Source of the DNA: Candidatus Allofournierella pullicola
Lineage (GTDB): Bacteria > Bacillota > Clostridia > Oscillospirales > Ruminococcaceae
DNA: 64,000 nt
Reading direction: 5' to 3'
NCBI GenBank assembly: GCA_019114225.1
Contig: DXFW01000039.1
Location: forward strand, 1-64,000
Below are positions 51,268-60,145 of this stretch, one piece after another. A program made the translations under genes and the position numbers. The notes beneath the pieces are model-generated. The model searched no databases. It saw only the letters and a list, made by a program, of their open reading frames with translations, and was not told the origin of the DNA. Each line of letters starts with the position of its first letter. Position 1 is the first letter of the stretch.

Positions 51268-53496
51268 TCACATCGCACTGTGGAAGGTGCGGCGGATGAC
51301 CTCCTGCTGCTGTTCCCGGCTGAGCTTGTGGAAGTTCACCGCGTAGCCGGAGACGCGGATGGTGAGGTTCGGATACTTGGAGGGGTCCTCGTAGGCCTCC
51401 TGCAACATCTGGCGGTTCATCACGTTCACGTTCAGATGATGGGCCATCTGGGCAAAGTAGCCGTCCAGCAGGGCCACCAGGTTGCCGTGACGCTCGGCCT
51501 CGGTCTTGCCCAGGGCCTCCGGCAGGATGGAGAAGGTGTTGGAAATGCCGTCCTTGCAGCAGTCGTACTTGAGTTTGGCCACCGAGTTGAGGCTGGCCAA
51601 AGCTCCGCTCTTCTCCCGCCCGTGCATGGGATTGGCGCCGGGGGCGAAGGGCTCGCCCGCCTTGCGGCCGTCGGGGGTGGAGCCGGTCTTTTTGCCGTAG
51701 ACCACGTTGGAGGTGATGGTGAGCACCGAGAGGGTGGGCTCGGCGTTCCGGTAGAGGGGGTGCTTTTTCAGCTCCTCAAAGAAGAGGCGGGCCTGCTCGG
51801 CGGCGATGGAGTCCACCCGGTCGTCGTCGTTGCCAAAGGCGGGGTACTCCCCTTCCACCTCAAAGTCGCTGATGAGGCCGGTGGCCTCGTCCCGCACACA
51901 GCGCACCCTGGCGTACTTGATGGCGGAGAGGGAGTCGGCCAGCACGCTGAGGCCGGCAATGCCGAAGGCCATGTAGCGGTGGACCTCGGTGTCGTGGAGG
52001 GCCATCTGCAGCTTCTCGTAGGCGTACTTGTCGTGCATGTAGTGGATGACGTTCATGGTGTTGGCGTACACCTTCGCCACCCAGGCGCGGTAATCGTTCA
52101 GCCGGCGGCAGACCTCGTCGTAGTCCAGATATTCGCCCTTGATCGGCTCGGTGACCGGGCCCACCTGCTCGTTTTTCACCTCGTCCCGCCCGCCGTTGAG
52201 GGCCATGAGCAGGAGTTTGGGCAGATTGGTGCGGGCGCCGAAGAACTGCATGTCCTTGCCCACCCGCATAGCGGAGACGCAGCAGGCGATGGCGTAGTCG
52301 TCGCCGTAGATGGGGCGCATGAGGTCGTCGTTCTCGTACTGGATGGCGTCGGTGTCGCAGGAGACCTTGGCGCAGAACTTCTTGAATCCCTCGGGCAGCG
52401 CGCCGGACCAGAGCACCGTGAGGTTGGGTTCAGGGGCGCTCCCCAGATCATAGAGGGTGTGCAGCACCCGGAAGGAGTTTTTGGTCACCAGGGTGCGGCC
52501 GTCCTCGCCCATGCCGCCCACCGCCTCGGTGATCCACATGGGGTCGCCGCCGAACAGCTCGTTGTAGGAAGGGGTGCGCAGGTGGCGGGCCATGCGCAGC
52601 TTCATCACAAAGTGGTCCATCAGCTCCTGGGCGCCCTGCTCGTCCAGAATGCCGGCGGCCAGGTCCCGCTCAAAGTAGATGTCCAGGAAGGTGCTCACCC
52701 GGCCCAGGCTCATGGCCGCGCCGTTCTGCTCTTTAATGGCGCCGAGGTAGCCAAAGTACAGCCACTGCACCGCCTCGCGGGCATTGGCGGCGGGGCGGCG
52801 GATGTCGAAGCCGTACAGTTCGGCCATGCCCGCCAGCTTGTTCAGAAAGTCAATTTGCCGCCACACTTCCTCGATGAGGCGGATGACTTCGTCGGTCATG
52901 GGCTGGGCGTGCAGCTGGGCCATGTCCTTGCGCTTTTCTTCCACCAGTTTGTCCACGCCGTAGAGGGCCACCCGGCGGTAGTCGCCGATGATACGGCCCC
53001 GGCCGTAGGCGTCGGGCAGGCCGGTGATGAGGCCGCAGTGGCGGGCGGCGCGGGTCTCGGGGCCGTAGACCCGGAACACGCCGTCGTTGTGGGTGGTGCG
53101 GTAGCGGAATTCCTCTTCGATTTTGTCCGAGAGCTTATACCCGTAGGCCTCGCAGGCGCTGCGGGCCATGCGGATGCCGCCGAAGGGGTTGACGCCCCGC
53201 TTCAGCGGCTCGTCGGTCTGCAGGCCCACGATGAGCTCGTCCTCTTTGTCCAGATACCCGGGGGCGAAGGTCAAAAGGCTCATCACCGTTTCGGTGTCCA
53301 CCTTCAAAACGCCGCCCTTTTCCCGCTCGGCGGCCATCAGGGCCTCCAGCTTTTTCATCAGCCGCCGGGTGCGGCCGGTGGGACCGGCGAGAAACTTGTC
53401 GTCACCTGTATACGGTTTGTAGTTTTTTTGGATAAAATCCCGAACGTCGATTTTCTCCTGCCACGCGCCGGGCACGAAATTCTTCCACTGTTCCAT
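51268..53496 (-). CDS. pflB: Formate C-acetyltransferase (pyruvate formate-lyase, PflB)
   Basis: The ATG at 53496 begins a 742-residue protein, the family's usual size. It has the adjacent active-site cysteines (I-A-C405-C406-V-S) and the glycyl-radical motif R-V-S-G717-Y-A-V near the C-terminus. The adjacent cysteines are what separates PflB from other glycyl-radical enzymes. It splits pyruvate and CoA into acetyl-CoA and formate; formate feeds 10-formyl-THF and purine synthesis. Its leader carries a ZTP-type riboswitch and promoter at 53541-53697. pflA follows. Confidence 0.97.
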   Translation of the reverse strand: MEQWKNFVPGAWQEKIDVRDFIQKNYKPYTGDDKFLAGPTGRTRRLMKKLEALMAAEREKGGVLKVDTETVMSLLTFAPGYLDKEDELIVGLQTDEPLKRGVNPFGGIRMARSACEAYGYKLSDKIEEEFRYRTTHNDGVFRVYGPETRAARHCGLITGLPDAYGRGRIIGDYRRVALYGVDKLVEEKRKDMAQLHAQPMTDEVIRLIEEVWRQIDFLNKLAGMAELYGFDIRRPAANAREAVQWLYFGYLGAIKEQNGAAMSLGRVSTFLDIYFERDLAAGILDEQGAQELMDHFVMKLRMARHLRTPSYNELFGGDPMWITEAVGGMGEDGRTLVTKNSFRVLHTLYDLGSAPEPNLTVLWSGALPEGFKKFCAKVSCDTDAIQYENDDLMRPIYGDDYAIACCVSAMRVGKDMQFFGARTNLPKLLLMALNGGRDEVKNEQVGPVTEPIKGEYLDYDEVCRRLNDYRAWVAKVYANTMNVIHYMHDKYAYEKLQMALHDTEVHRYMAFGIAGLSVLADSLSAIKYARVRCVRDEATGLISDFEVEGEYPAFGNDDDRVDSIAAEQARLFFEELKKHPLYRNAEPTLSVLTITSNVVYGKKTGSTPDGRKAGEPFAPGANPMHGREKSGALASLNSVAKLKYDCCKDGISNTFSILPEALGKTEAERHGNLVALLDGYFAQMAHHLNVNVMNRQMLQEAYEDPSKYPNLTIRVSGYAVNFHKLSREQQQEVIRRTFHSAM

Positions 53497-53540
53497 CTTG
53501 CAAAGCCCCTTTCGGTGTGTTTTGTGCCGCCCGGAAAAAT

Positions 53541-53645
53541 AAAAAAGGGCAGCACCGCGTATGCGATGTTGCCCAGACGGTCGGCATAAAACGCGCCTCA
53601 CTCCCCCGTGGTCTCCCACGAAATTCCGTCAGTTGTGAGGGCGGT
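53541..53645 (-). ncRNA. ZTP (pfl motif) riboswitch with terminator, upstream of pflB
   Basis: Read on the minus strand, P1 is CCTCAC/GTGAGG (53635-53640 with 53596-53601). Inside it are AACTGACGG, a hairpin CGTGG-GAGA-CCACG (53607-53620) and GGGGGA. After P1 comes CCGTCTGGGC (53571-53580), whose CCGTC can form the pseudoknot with GACGG. This is the conserved layout of the ZTP/ZMP aptamer. The last GGGC is also the 5' arm of a terminator (53547-53574) followed by TTTTTT. Aptamer folding and termination are therefore mutually exclusive, so ligand should turn pflB on. The class is known to control folate and purine one-carbon genes, and was named after pfl. Confidence 0.88.
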
Positions 53646-53668
53646 GTTTTGCTTTGAAAACAATATTC

Positions 53669-53697
53669 AGTATACAGCAGCGTTTTTGCCTTGTCAA
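53669..53697 (-). promoter_or_regulatory. Promoter of pflBA
   Basis: The minus strand reads TTGACA (53692-53697), 17 bases, TATACT (53669-53674). Transcription should start near 53662, just before the riboswitch P1. Confidence 0.85.
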
Positions 53698-53714
53698 CAC
53701 ACAATATCTGCCGC

Positions 53715-55595
53715 TCAGCCCGGCATGCAGTTTTGCAGATGGCGAAGGTCGCCGCTTTCGGAAAAGTCCTCCCGGTCGAGGGTGAGGCCGGGGTTATAGT
53801 AGGGGTCGCGGGTGAGGTTCTCCCGGCCGAAGCGCTCGGTGAGGCGTTTTTGCTCGCCGGCAAAACGGGCCTTTTTGGCCTTGTCCTTCTCGTCAATGCC
53901 CCGGCTCTTGCTCTCATAGTGATACAGCTGGGCGTAGGGGGTCCACACCACCCGCCAGCCGGCCCGCCGGGCCCGCAGGCAGAAGTCCACATCGTTGAAG
54001 GCCACGGTGAAGCCCTCGTCCAGGCCGTTCAGCGCGTCGAACACCTCGGCCCGCACCAGCAGGCAGGCGGCGGTGACGGCGGAAAAATCCTGCACGGTGG
54101 CGGCGCGGAACATGTAGCCGCCGGAGGTGCGGGGGCGGTATTTGTGGCTGTGGCCGGCGTAGCCGCCGAGACCCGTGACGATACCCGCGTGCTGGATGGT
54201 GTCGTCGGGATAGTAGAGCATGGCTCCGCACATGGCCACTCCCGGGCGGCTGGCCTGCATGAGCATCTCAGTCAGCCACTCCCGGTTGATGACCTCCACG
54301 TCGTTGTTCAAAAGCAGCAGATAGTCGCCCTGTGCCGCCTTGCGGCCGAAGTTGTTGATGGCGGAGAAGTTGAAGCCGCCCTCCGCTTTGTACTCCACCA
54401 CCCGGCAACGGGGATAGCCCTCGGGGCCGGTGATCTTTTTGTAATAGTCGAAGGTGGCCGCCTCTTTGGAGTTATTCTCGATGACGATGACCTCAAAGTT
54501 GTGCCAGCTGGTCTTTTTATAGACCGAGGAGAGGCACTTTTCCAGGTCGTCGGTGTGGTCCATGTTGGGGATGAGGATGCTCACCAGCGGCTCGCCCTCA
54601 ATTTCATAGTCCACTTTGTAGGTGCTGGGGTAAAGGCCGTCCCGCACGGTACCCCGCTGGCCGGTGCGCTCCAGATGATCGGCGATGGCCTTTTTGGCCG
54701 CCTTGGCCACATAGGGCTTGGCGGCGGTGCCGCCGCTGGTGGAGCCGCCGTGCACCCGCCAGTAGTAGAGCACCTGGGGGATGTGGCAGATTTGGGTCTC
54801 GTCCAGCCGATCGGTGAGCCGCAGGAACAGATCGTGGTCCTGGCTGCCGTCGCACTCCGTCCGCTCGCCCCCCGCCTCGAAATACAGGCTGCGCTTGAAG
54901 GCGGAAAGATGGCAGATGTAGTTGCAGCAGACCAGATAGTCCGGGGCGAAATCCGGCTTGAAGTGGGCCACCATGGGCCGGCGAATGCTCTTTTTGAAGA
55001 GGGCCTCGTCGCTGTAGAGGAAATCCGCGCCGCTGTCCAGAATAGCCATCTGCAAGGTATAAACGGCGTGGGGAGCCAGGATGTCGTCGTGGTCCGCCAG
55101 GGCCAGATATTCGCCGGTGGCCAGGTCGGCTGCCGCATTGGTGTTGGCGCTGATCCCCTTGTTTTCCACCTTGACGTACTTCACCCGGTCAGCCGCCGGC
55201 ACCAGTTTTTCCGCAAAGGCCGCCCGCTGCTTCACGATCTCGCCCACATAGGCGTGAGCCTCATCGGAGGCGTCCGCCAGGCACAGCTCCCACCGGGTGC
55301 TGGTCTGGTCAAAAACGCTGGCCAAAAACTGCCGCAGGAAAGGCTCCGGCGTGTTGTAGAGCGGCACGCAGATGCTGACCAGGGGCAGGGCCGCGCCGTT
55401 CTCCCACCGGTCGGCCAGATCCGCCCGCTGGGCCTGCAGCACCTTTTTCTTGGGCAGGTAGCGGGCCCGTTTGCCGAAGAAGCGGCGGCGGAAAAAGCCC
55501 AGCGCCCGCCGCACCATAGCGAAAAGGCCCTCGCTTTTCACAAGGTCAAAGGCATAGCCGAACAGCTCCCGGATGCGTTTGAGTTTCAGTTTCAT
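53715..55595 (-). CDS. Glycosyltransferase with two GT-A (GT2) domains
   Basis: The 626-residue protein has a basic N-terminus (about 1-55) and two GT-A domains. The first (70-300) opens with V-S-I-C-V-P-L-Y-N-T-P and has the metal motif A-D-H-D-D. The second (about 335-590) opens with V-S-I-L-I-P-N-M-D-H and has L-L-N-N-D-V-E-V and F-N-D-V-D-F. Such two-domain enzymes make surface polysaccharide backbones or rhamnan. There is no membrane helix, so it acts at the cytoplasmic face. It is the last gene of the glycan operon and a paralogue of the previous gene. Its SD is weak (GGGGGCG). Confidence 0.88.
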   Translation of the reverse strand: MKLKLKRIRELFGYAFDLVKSEGLFAMVRRALGFFRRRFFGKRARYLPKKKVLQAQRADLADRWENGAALPLVSICVPLYNTPEPFLRQFLASVFDQTSTRWELCLADASDEAHAYVGEIVKQRAAFAEKLVPAADRVKYVKVENKGISANTNAAADLATGEYLALADHDDILAPHAVYTLQMAILDSGADFLYSDEALFKKSIRRPMVAHFKPDFAPDYLVCCNYICHLSAFKRSLYFEAGGERTECDGSQDHDLFLRLTDRLDETQICHIPQVLYYWRVHGGSTSGGTAAKPYVAKAAKKAIADHLERTGQRGTVRDGLYPSTYKVDYEIEGEPLVSILIPNMDHTDDLEKCLSSVYKKTSWHNFEVIVIENNSKEAATFDYYKKITGPEGYPRCRVVEYKAEGGFNFSAINNFGRKAAQGDYLLLLNNDVEVINREWLTEMLMQASRPGVAMCGAMLYYPDDTIQHAGIVTGLGGYAGHSHKYRPRTSGGYMFRAATVQDFSAVTAACLLVRAEVFDALNGLDEGFTVAFNDVDFCLRARRAGWRVVWTPYAQLYHYESKSRGIDEKDKAKKARFAGEQKRLTERFGRENLTRDPYYNPGLTLDREDFSESGDLRHLQNCMPG

Positions 55596-55618
55596 GGCAA
55601 AACGCCCCCAAAAGGCCC

Positions 55619-57496
55619 TTATTTCAGGCCGTAGTTTTCAAAAAGCAGGTTGAAATGGCGGTTGTAGTAAGGGTCGCCGGCGGCGATCATATCGCTGTAT
55701 TTGGCGATGAACCGGGCCTTTTCCCCCTCGTAGCGGCGGGCGTTCTCGCTCAAGGTGTCCAGCCCGCGGCTCTTGCTCTCGTAGTGGTAGGCTTCGGCGT
55801 GGGGGGTGAACACGTTGGTGAGGCCCTTCTTCCAAAGCTTCAGGCACAGGTCGATGTCGTTGTAGGCCACGGCGAAGTTTTCTTCGTCCAGGCCGCCCAT
55901 CCCGTCGTAGAGAGCGGTCTTGACCATCAGACAGGCGCCGGTGACCGCCAGCAGGTTCTGGGGCGTAGCCAGCCGGTAGAGGTCGCCCGCCGAGGCCCGG
56001 GGGTGGCTCTTGTGGCTGTGGCCGGCGGTGCCGTTGATGCCCAAAAACACGCCCGCGTGCTGGATACGGTCGTCGGGGTAGTAGAGTTTCGCGCCCACGC
56101 AGCCCACGTCCGGCCGCTGGCTGAACATGAGCATCTCGGCCAGAAAGCCCTCACTGAGCAGCTCGATGTCGTTGTTCAAAAGCAGCAGCTGTTCGCCCTT
56201 TGCGAACCGGCGGGCGAAGTTGTTCACCGCCGAGAAGTTGAAGCCGCCCTCGTAGGTGACCACCTGCAGCCGGGGATATTTTTTCTTCGCTTCTTCGTAA
56301 TAATCGAAGGTGGTGGGGTCGGCGGAGTTGTTCTCCGCCACGATGACCTCAAAGTTCTCGTAGCCCGCCTTTTCGTAGAGGCTGGCAAGGCAGCGGTCCA
56401 GGTCGGCCGCATGGTCTTTATTGGGGATGAGCACGCTGATGAGGGGCGTGCCGGTGAGGGCGTACTTCACCCGGTAGGCGCCGGGGCAGCCCTCGATACG
56501 CTTTGCGCTTCCTTCCAGGCCCACCCGTTTCAGATGGTCGTCGATAGCCTTCTCCCCCGCCGCCAGGGCGTAGGGCTTGGCCTCCATGCCGCTGGCGGTG
56601 CTGCCGGAATGGCTCCGCCAGATGTAGAGCACATAAGGGATGTGGGCCACCTTTTGGGCGTGCTCGGTGAGGCGCAGGATGAGCTCGAAGTCCTGGCTGC
56701 CGTCGTACTCGCTGCGCTCGCCGCCGCCCGCCCGCTCAAAGAGCGCCCGGGAGAAGGCGGCCAGATGGGTGATGTAGTTGCAGCCCCGCAGATAGTCCGG
56801 CTCAAAGTCCGGCTTGAAGTGGTAATCCACCAGGTGCTTCAAATCCGCCGAGAGGACAATTTCATCGGAATAGACGAAGTCCGCCCCGGCCAGCGCCTCC
56901 TTGGCCACCCGGTAGAGGGCATTGGCGTAGAGCACGTCGTCGTGGTCCAAAAGGGTGAGCCATTCGCCGGTGGCGGCGGCCAGGGCTGCGTTGGTGTTGG
57001 CGGCGATGCCGCCGTTCTCCGCCAGTTTCAGATAGCGGACGCGCCCGTCCTTTTTGGCAAAGTTTTGGGCGATGCGGCCCACTTCGGAGTGAGCGCCGTC
57101 GGAGGCGTCCGCCAGCACCAGTTCCCAGCGCTGGTAGCTCTGGGCCAGCACGCTTTGTATCATCTGGCGCAAAAAAGGCACAGGGGTGTTGTAAAGGGGC
57201 ACGCAGACGCTGATGGTGGGCCCGGCCAGGTTTTCCGCCCGCTGGGCTTTCAGCTGGCGGCGGGTGGGCAGGTCGGCCCGGTAGCGCCAGGTGTCCCGGT
57301 GAAGGGCAAGGCGCACACGGAATTCCACCTCCCGCCAGAGGGCTTCAAAGCCCTCTTCCCGGCCCACCTGGGCGCACCAGGCGGCCACCTGTTTGATGTG
57401 GGCGGGGTCCAGAAGGCGGCGGGCCATGCCGCCCACGCTGTCCTCTCGGGCAACGTCTGCGGGCAGGGGGGCCTCCAGTTCTTTTTTGTCCGGCAT
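55619..57496 (-). CDS. Glycosyltransferase with two GT-A (GT2) domains (paralogue)
   Basis: The 625-residue protein has the same plan as the next gene: domain 1 with I-S-V-C-V-P-L-Y-N-T-P and L-D-H-D-D, domain 2 with I-S-V-L-I-P-N-K-D-H and L-L-N-N-D-I-E-L, and Y-N-D-I-D-L-C. The two proteins are clearly homologous along their length and likely arose by tandem duplication, then diverged, so they probably add different sugars. AAAGGAG precedes the ATG. The N-terminal 100 residues are less similar and helical. Confidence 0.88.
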   Translation of the reverse strand: MPDKKELEAPLPADVAREDSVGGMARRLLDPAHIKQVAAWCAQVGREEGFEALWREVEFRVRLALHRDTWRYRADLPTRRQLKAQRAENLAGPTISVCVPLYNTPVPFLRQMIQSVLAQSYQRWELVLADASDGAHSEVGRIAQNFAKKDGRVRYLKLAENGGIAANTNAALAAATGEWLTLLDHDDVLYANALYRVAKEALAGADFVYSDEIVLSADLKHLVDYHFKPDFEPDYLRGCNYITHLAAFSRALFERAGGGERSEYDGSQDFELILRLTEHAQKVAHIPYVLYIWRSHSGSTASGMEAKPYALAAGEKAIDDHLKRVGLEGSAKRIEGCPGAYRVKYALTGTPLISVLIPNKDHAADLDRCLASLYEKAGYENFEVIVAENNSADPTTFDYYEEAKKKYPRLQVVTYEGGFNFSAVNNFARRFAKGEQLLLLNNDIELLSEGFLAEMLMFSQRPDVGCVGAKLYYPDDRIQHAGVFLGINGTAGHSHKSHPRASAGDLYRLATPQNLLAVTGACLMVKTALYDGMGGLDEENFAVAYNDIDLCLKLWKKGLTNVFTPHAEAYHYESKSRGLDTLSENARRYEGEKARFIAKYSDMIAAGDPYYNRHFNLLFENYGLK

Positions 57497-57529
57497 GGGG
57501 TCGTTCTCTCCTTTGTCCCGGGTGCGGAA

Positions 57530-57559
57530 AACAGCCAGGGGGCCTGCCTCCTGGCTGTT
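57530..57559 (-). terminator. Possible internal attenuator in the glycan operon
   Basis: A 10-bp stem AACAGCCAGG/CCTGGCTGTT lies between the ABC ATPase and the first glycosyltransferase. Only TTT follows on the minus strand, so it may be a weak or partial terminator. Confidence 0.3.
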
Positions 57560-57566
57560 CGGGGTC

Positions 57567-58310
57567 TCACTCGGCGTCCCGGGTGGTATGTTTGTAGGCG
57601 GCGCACACCTCTTCGGTGGGGCCGTTCATTTTAATGCGGCCGTGCTCCAGCCAGGCCACCTTGTTGCACATGCGCTCGATCTGCTCGATGGAGTGGCTCA
57701 CCAAAATCACGGTGGTGCCGCCGCTCATCAGCTTCTGCATGCGGTCCTCGCACTTTTGCTGGAACAAAAAGTCGCCCACGCTCAAAATCTCGTCGGCAAT
57801 GAGGATGTCCGGCTTTGTGATGGTGGCGATGGCAAAGGCGATGCGGGCCACCATGCCGCTGGAGTAGTTCTTCAGCGGCACGTCCAGAAAGTCGTGCAGT
57901 TCGCTGAACTCCACGATCTCGTCAAACTTTTCCCGGATGTACTTGGGGGTAAAGCCCAGCACCGCGCCGTTGAGGAAGATGTTCTCCCGGGCGGTGAGGT
58001 CCATGTCGAAGCCGGCGCCCAGCTCGATGAGGGGGGCGATGGTGCCCCGCACGGTGCAATTGCCGGTGGTGGGCTTGTAGACGCCGCTGATGACCTTGAG
58101 CAGGGTGGATTTGCCGCTGCCGTTCAGGCCGATGAGGCCGTAGAAGTCGCCCGGCTGCACGTCGAGGCTGACGTTTTTCAGCGCGTAGAACTCGTCGAAC
58201 TTGAGCTTGCCGTGGGCGATCTGCAAGAAATATTCCTTCAGGCTCTCGCTTTTTTCCTTGGCGAGGTTGAAGCGCATGGAGACGTCGTTTACCTGGATGA
58301 TGGGTTCCAT
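57567..58310 (-). CDS. ABC transporter ATP-binding protein for polysaccharide export (Wzt/TagH-like)
   Basis: The ATG at 58310 follows GAGGGAGGGCG, giving 247 residues. Walker A is G-L-N-G-S-G-K-S-T, the signature region reads NYSSGMVARIAFA, and Walker B is DILIADEIL. The N-terminal part with S-L-K-E-Y-F and F-Y-A-L-K-N-V is typical of polysaccharide and teichoic-acid exporters. It lacks the extra C-terminal carbohydrate-binding domain of Wzt proteins, so it does not select capped chains in that way. The partner permease is encoded just upstream. Confidence 0.93.
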   Translation of the reverse strand: MEPIIQVNDVSMRFNLAKEKSESLKEYFLQIAHGKLKFDEFYALKNVSLDVQPGDFYGLIGLNGSGKSTLLKVISGVYKPTTGNCTVRGTIAPLIELGAGFDMDLTARENIFLNGAVLGFTPKYIREKFDEIVEFSELHDFLDVPLKNYSSGMVARIAFAIATITKPDILIADEILSVGDFLFQQKCEDRMQKLMSGGTTVILVSHSIEQIERMCNKVAWLEHGRIKMNGPTEEVCAAYKHTTRDAE

Positions 58311-58323
58311 CGTTCGCCCTCCC

Positions 58324-59121
58324 TCACATGTACAGGACGAACTTGTCCTGGTTCTTTTTGAACACCAACAGGCCAAAGGCCAGCATGGCGAGGCTGCACG
58401 CGCCGCAGATGATCACCATGTTGAAGGTGAGCAGCTGGCCGTCCAGCACGGCGGCGCGGAAGGCGGTGATGTACCAGTAGATGGGATTGAACTTGATGAG
58501 GGTCTCCAGATACACGTTGCCGAACTGGGCCGGGTCGTAGAAAATGGCGGAGAAGTACATCAGCACGGTGGTGAACACTTCCCACAGATGGATGACGTCC
58601 CGGAAGAACACCGCCATGGTGGAGAGCACCAGCCCCACCCCCAGGCTGAACAGGAACATGGTGAGGATGGGATACACCGCCAGCAGCACCGTGGCATGCA
58701 GGGGGCTGCGGGTGATGAGCATGATGATGATGAGGGCGATGAAGCTGAAGAAGTAGTTCACCAGGCCGAAGCAGGTCTTTTCCAGCGGGAACACATACTT
58801 CGGGATGTACACCTTGCGCAGCAGCATGGCGTTGGCCATCACGCTGCCCATGGCCATGGTGGTGGACTCGCGGAAGAAGGTGAACATCAGCTGGCCGATG
58901 ACCAGATAGACGGGATAGTTGGTGATCCCCTCGCCCCGGAACTGGAACAGGCTGCCGAACACCACCACCATCACGCCGCACATCAGCAGCGGGTTGAGCA
59001 CGCTCCAGGCCACGCCCAGCACGCTGCGGCGGTACTTGAGCTTGAAGTCCCGGCTGATGAGGTTATACAGCAGATATCGGTAGCGCAGAAAATCCTTGAT
59101 ATACAGTTTCACAGTGTTCAA
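58324..59121 (-). CDS. ABC-2 type polysaccharide export permease (Wzm/TagG-like)
   Basis: A TTG at 59121 is the best start: GAGGTGG lies eight bases upstream, and the GTG at 59133 lies within that SD. That gives 265 residues with six membrane helices. The N-terminal amphipathic part R-D-F-K-L-K-Y-R-R-S-V-L-G-V-A-W-S-V-L-N-P matches TagG/Wzm permeases that flip glycan-lipids. It begins five bases after the rfbC stop codon, and the ATPase gene follows. Confidence 0.9.
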   Translation of the reverse strand: MNTVKLYIKDFLRYRYLLYNLISRDFKLKYRRSVLGVAWSVLNPLLMCGVMVVVFGSLFQFRGEGITNYPVYLVIGQLMFTFFRESTTMAMGSVMANAMLLRKVYIPKYVFPLEKTCFGLVNYFFSFIALIIIMLITRSPLHATVLLAVYPILTMFLFSLGVGLVLSTMAVFFRDVIHLWEVFTTVLMYFSAIFYDPAQFGNVYLETLIKFNPIYWYITAFRAAVLDGQLLTFNMVIICGACSLAMLAFGLLVFKKNQDKFVLYM

Positions 59122-59126
59122 GGGGC

Positions 59127-59693
59127 TTACCACCTCTCAAAATACTCGAAGGTCTGGGCGGCGAAGGGGGTGTGCTTTTTGTCCTTTTCGCTCAGGAGGT
59201 ATTCGCACCCGCAGTCCGGCCACTGGATGGCCACGGTGGGGTCATCGTAGGGAATGCCGCCCTCGGCGGTGGGGTCGTAGACGTCGGTGCACTTGTAGCA
59301 GAACTCCGCCACGTCGCTCAAGACCAGAAAGCCGTGGGCAAAACCTTTCGGCACATAGAACTGGCGCTTGTTCTCCTCGCTCAAAATAACGCCGGTCCAC
59401 TTGCCGAAGGTGGCGCTGTTGGGGCGGCAGTCCACCGCCACATCGAACACCTCGCCTTTGGTCACCCGCACCAGCTTGCCCTGGGTGTGCTCTTTCTGGA
59501 AGTGCACGCCCCGCAACACGCCCCGGGAAGAGCGGGACTGGTTGTCCTGCACGAACTCGTCGGTGATACCGGCGGCGGCGAACTCCTCCTTATGGAAGGT
59601 CTCCATGAAGTAGCCCCGCGCGTCGCCGAACACGGTGGGCTCCACGATGAGCACGCCCGGGATCTCCGTCTCGATGAATTTGAATTTACCCAT
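59127..59693 (-). CDS. rfbC: dTDP-4-dehydrorhamnose 3,5-epimerase (RmlC)
   Basis: The 188-residue cupin has the RmlC signatures F-x-D-A-R-G-Y-F-M-E-T-F, the catalytic H in G-V-L-R-G-V-H-F-Q, and P-K-G-F-A-H-G-F-L-V-L. It epimerises dTDP-4-keto-6-deoxyglucose at C3 and C5, the step toward L-rhamnose or related sugars. RmlA, RmlB and RmlD are not in this window. It competes with FdtA, next to it, for the same precursor, so the glycan may need both sugars. Confidence 0.94.
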   Translation of the reverse strand: MGKFKFIETEIPGVLIVEPTVFGDARGYFMETFHKEEFAAAGITDEFVQDNQSRSSRGVLRGVHFQKEHTQGKLVRVTKGEVFDVAVDCRPNSATFGKWTGVILSEENKRQFYVPKGFAHGFLVLSDVAEFCYKCTDVYDPTAEGGIPYDDPTVAIQWPDCGCEYLLSEKDKKHTPFAAQTFEYFERW

Positions 59694-59706
59694 GATTCCT
59701 TACCCC

Positions 59707-60144
59707 TTATTCCTCTTCGTTCTGCGCTGCCAGCGCGGCCTTGAAGCCCTCGTAGTCCCGCAGGTACTCGCTGCCGTCGTAGTGTTCGCTGGCCAAAACC
59801 AGCAGCACGCTGTCCGGCGAAAAATCGTACATATCCTTCCACACCATGCGGGGGATGTAAATGCCGGTGTTGGGCTTGTCCAGGCTGTAGACCTCCTCGC
59901 GGCCGCAGCCGTCGTCCACCCGCACCTTGCTGCGGCCCGCCACGTTGATGAGCACGAACTCGGTGCGGCGGTTGGCGTGCTGGCCGCGCACCACCTCGGC
60001 GTCGCTGCCGTACATATAGAACACGCGCTTTATCTCAAAGGGCACCTGCTGCGCGCCCTCCACCACGATGAGGCTGCCCCGCTCGTCGCCAAGGTCAGCG
60101 AAGGAGAGCATTCTCACCCGGTCGTAGTTGTCGTTTTTCATCAT
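59707..60144 (-). CDS. fdtA: dTDP-4-oxo-6-deoxyglucose 3,4-ketoisomerase (FdtA/QdtA)
   Basis: The 145-residue protein is a small cupin of the FdtA/WxcM family: E-I-K-R-V-F-Y-M-Y-G, R-G-Q-H-A-N-R (catalytic His), and a YIPRMVWKDMYDFSPDSVLLVLAS core. It moves the keto group from C4 to C3 of dTDP-4-keto-6-deoxyglucose, giving the substrate for a 3-aminotransferase. The stereochemical outcome (FdtA versus QdtA) cannot be read from the sequence. It lies two bases before the aminotransferase stop codon region and forms its partner. Confidence 0.9.
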   Translation of the reverse strand: MMKNDNYDRVRMLSFADLGDERGSLIVVEGAQQVPFEIKRVFYMYGSDAEVVRGQHANRRTEFVLINVAGRSKVRVDDGCGREEVYSLDKPNTGIYIPRMVWKDMYDFSPDSVLLVLASEHYDGSEYLRDYEGFKAALAAQNEEE

Positions 60145-60145
60145 A

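Noticed and set aside
50548-53589. Plus-strand open frame of 1013 codons opposite pflA and pflB
   Set aside because: pflB and pflA have full catalytic signatures on the minus strand.
53541-53645. pflB leader considered as a T-box or simple terminator
   Set aside because: There is no T-box sequence, and the conserved blocks match the ZTP aptamer in order and pairing.
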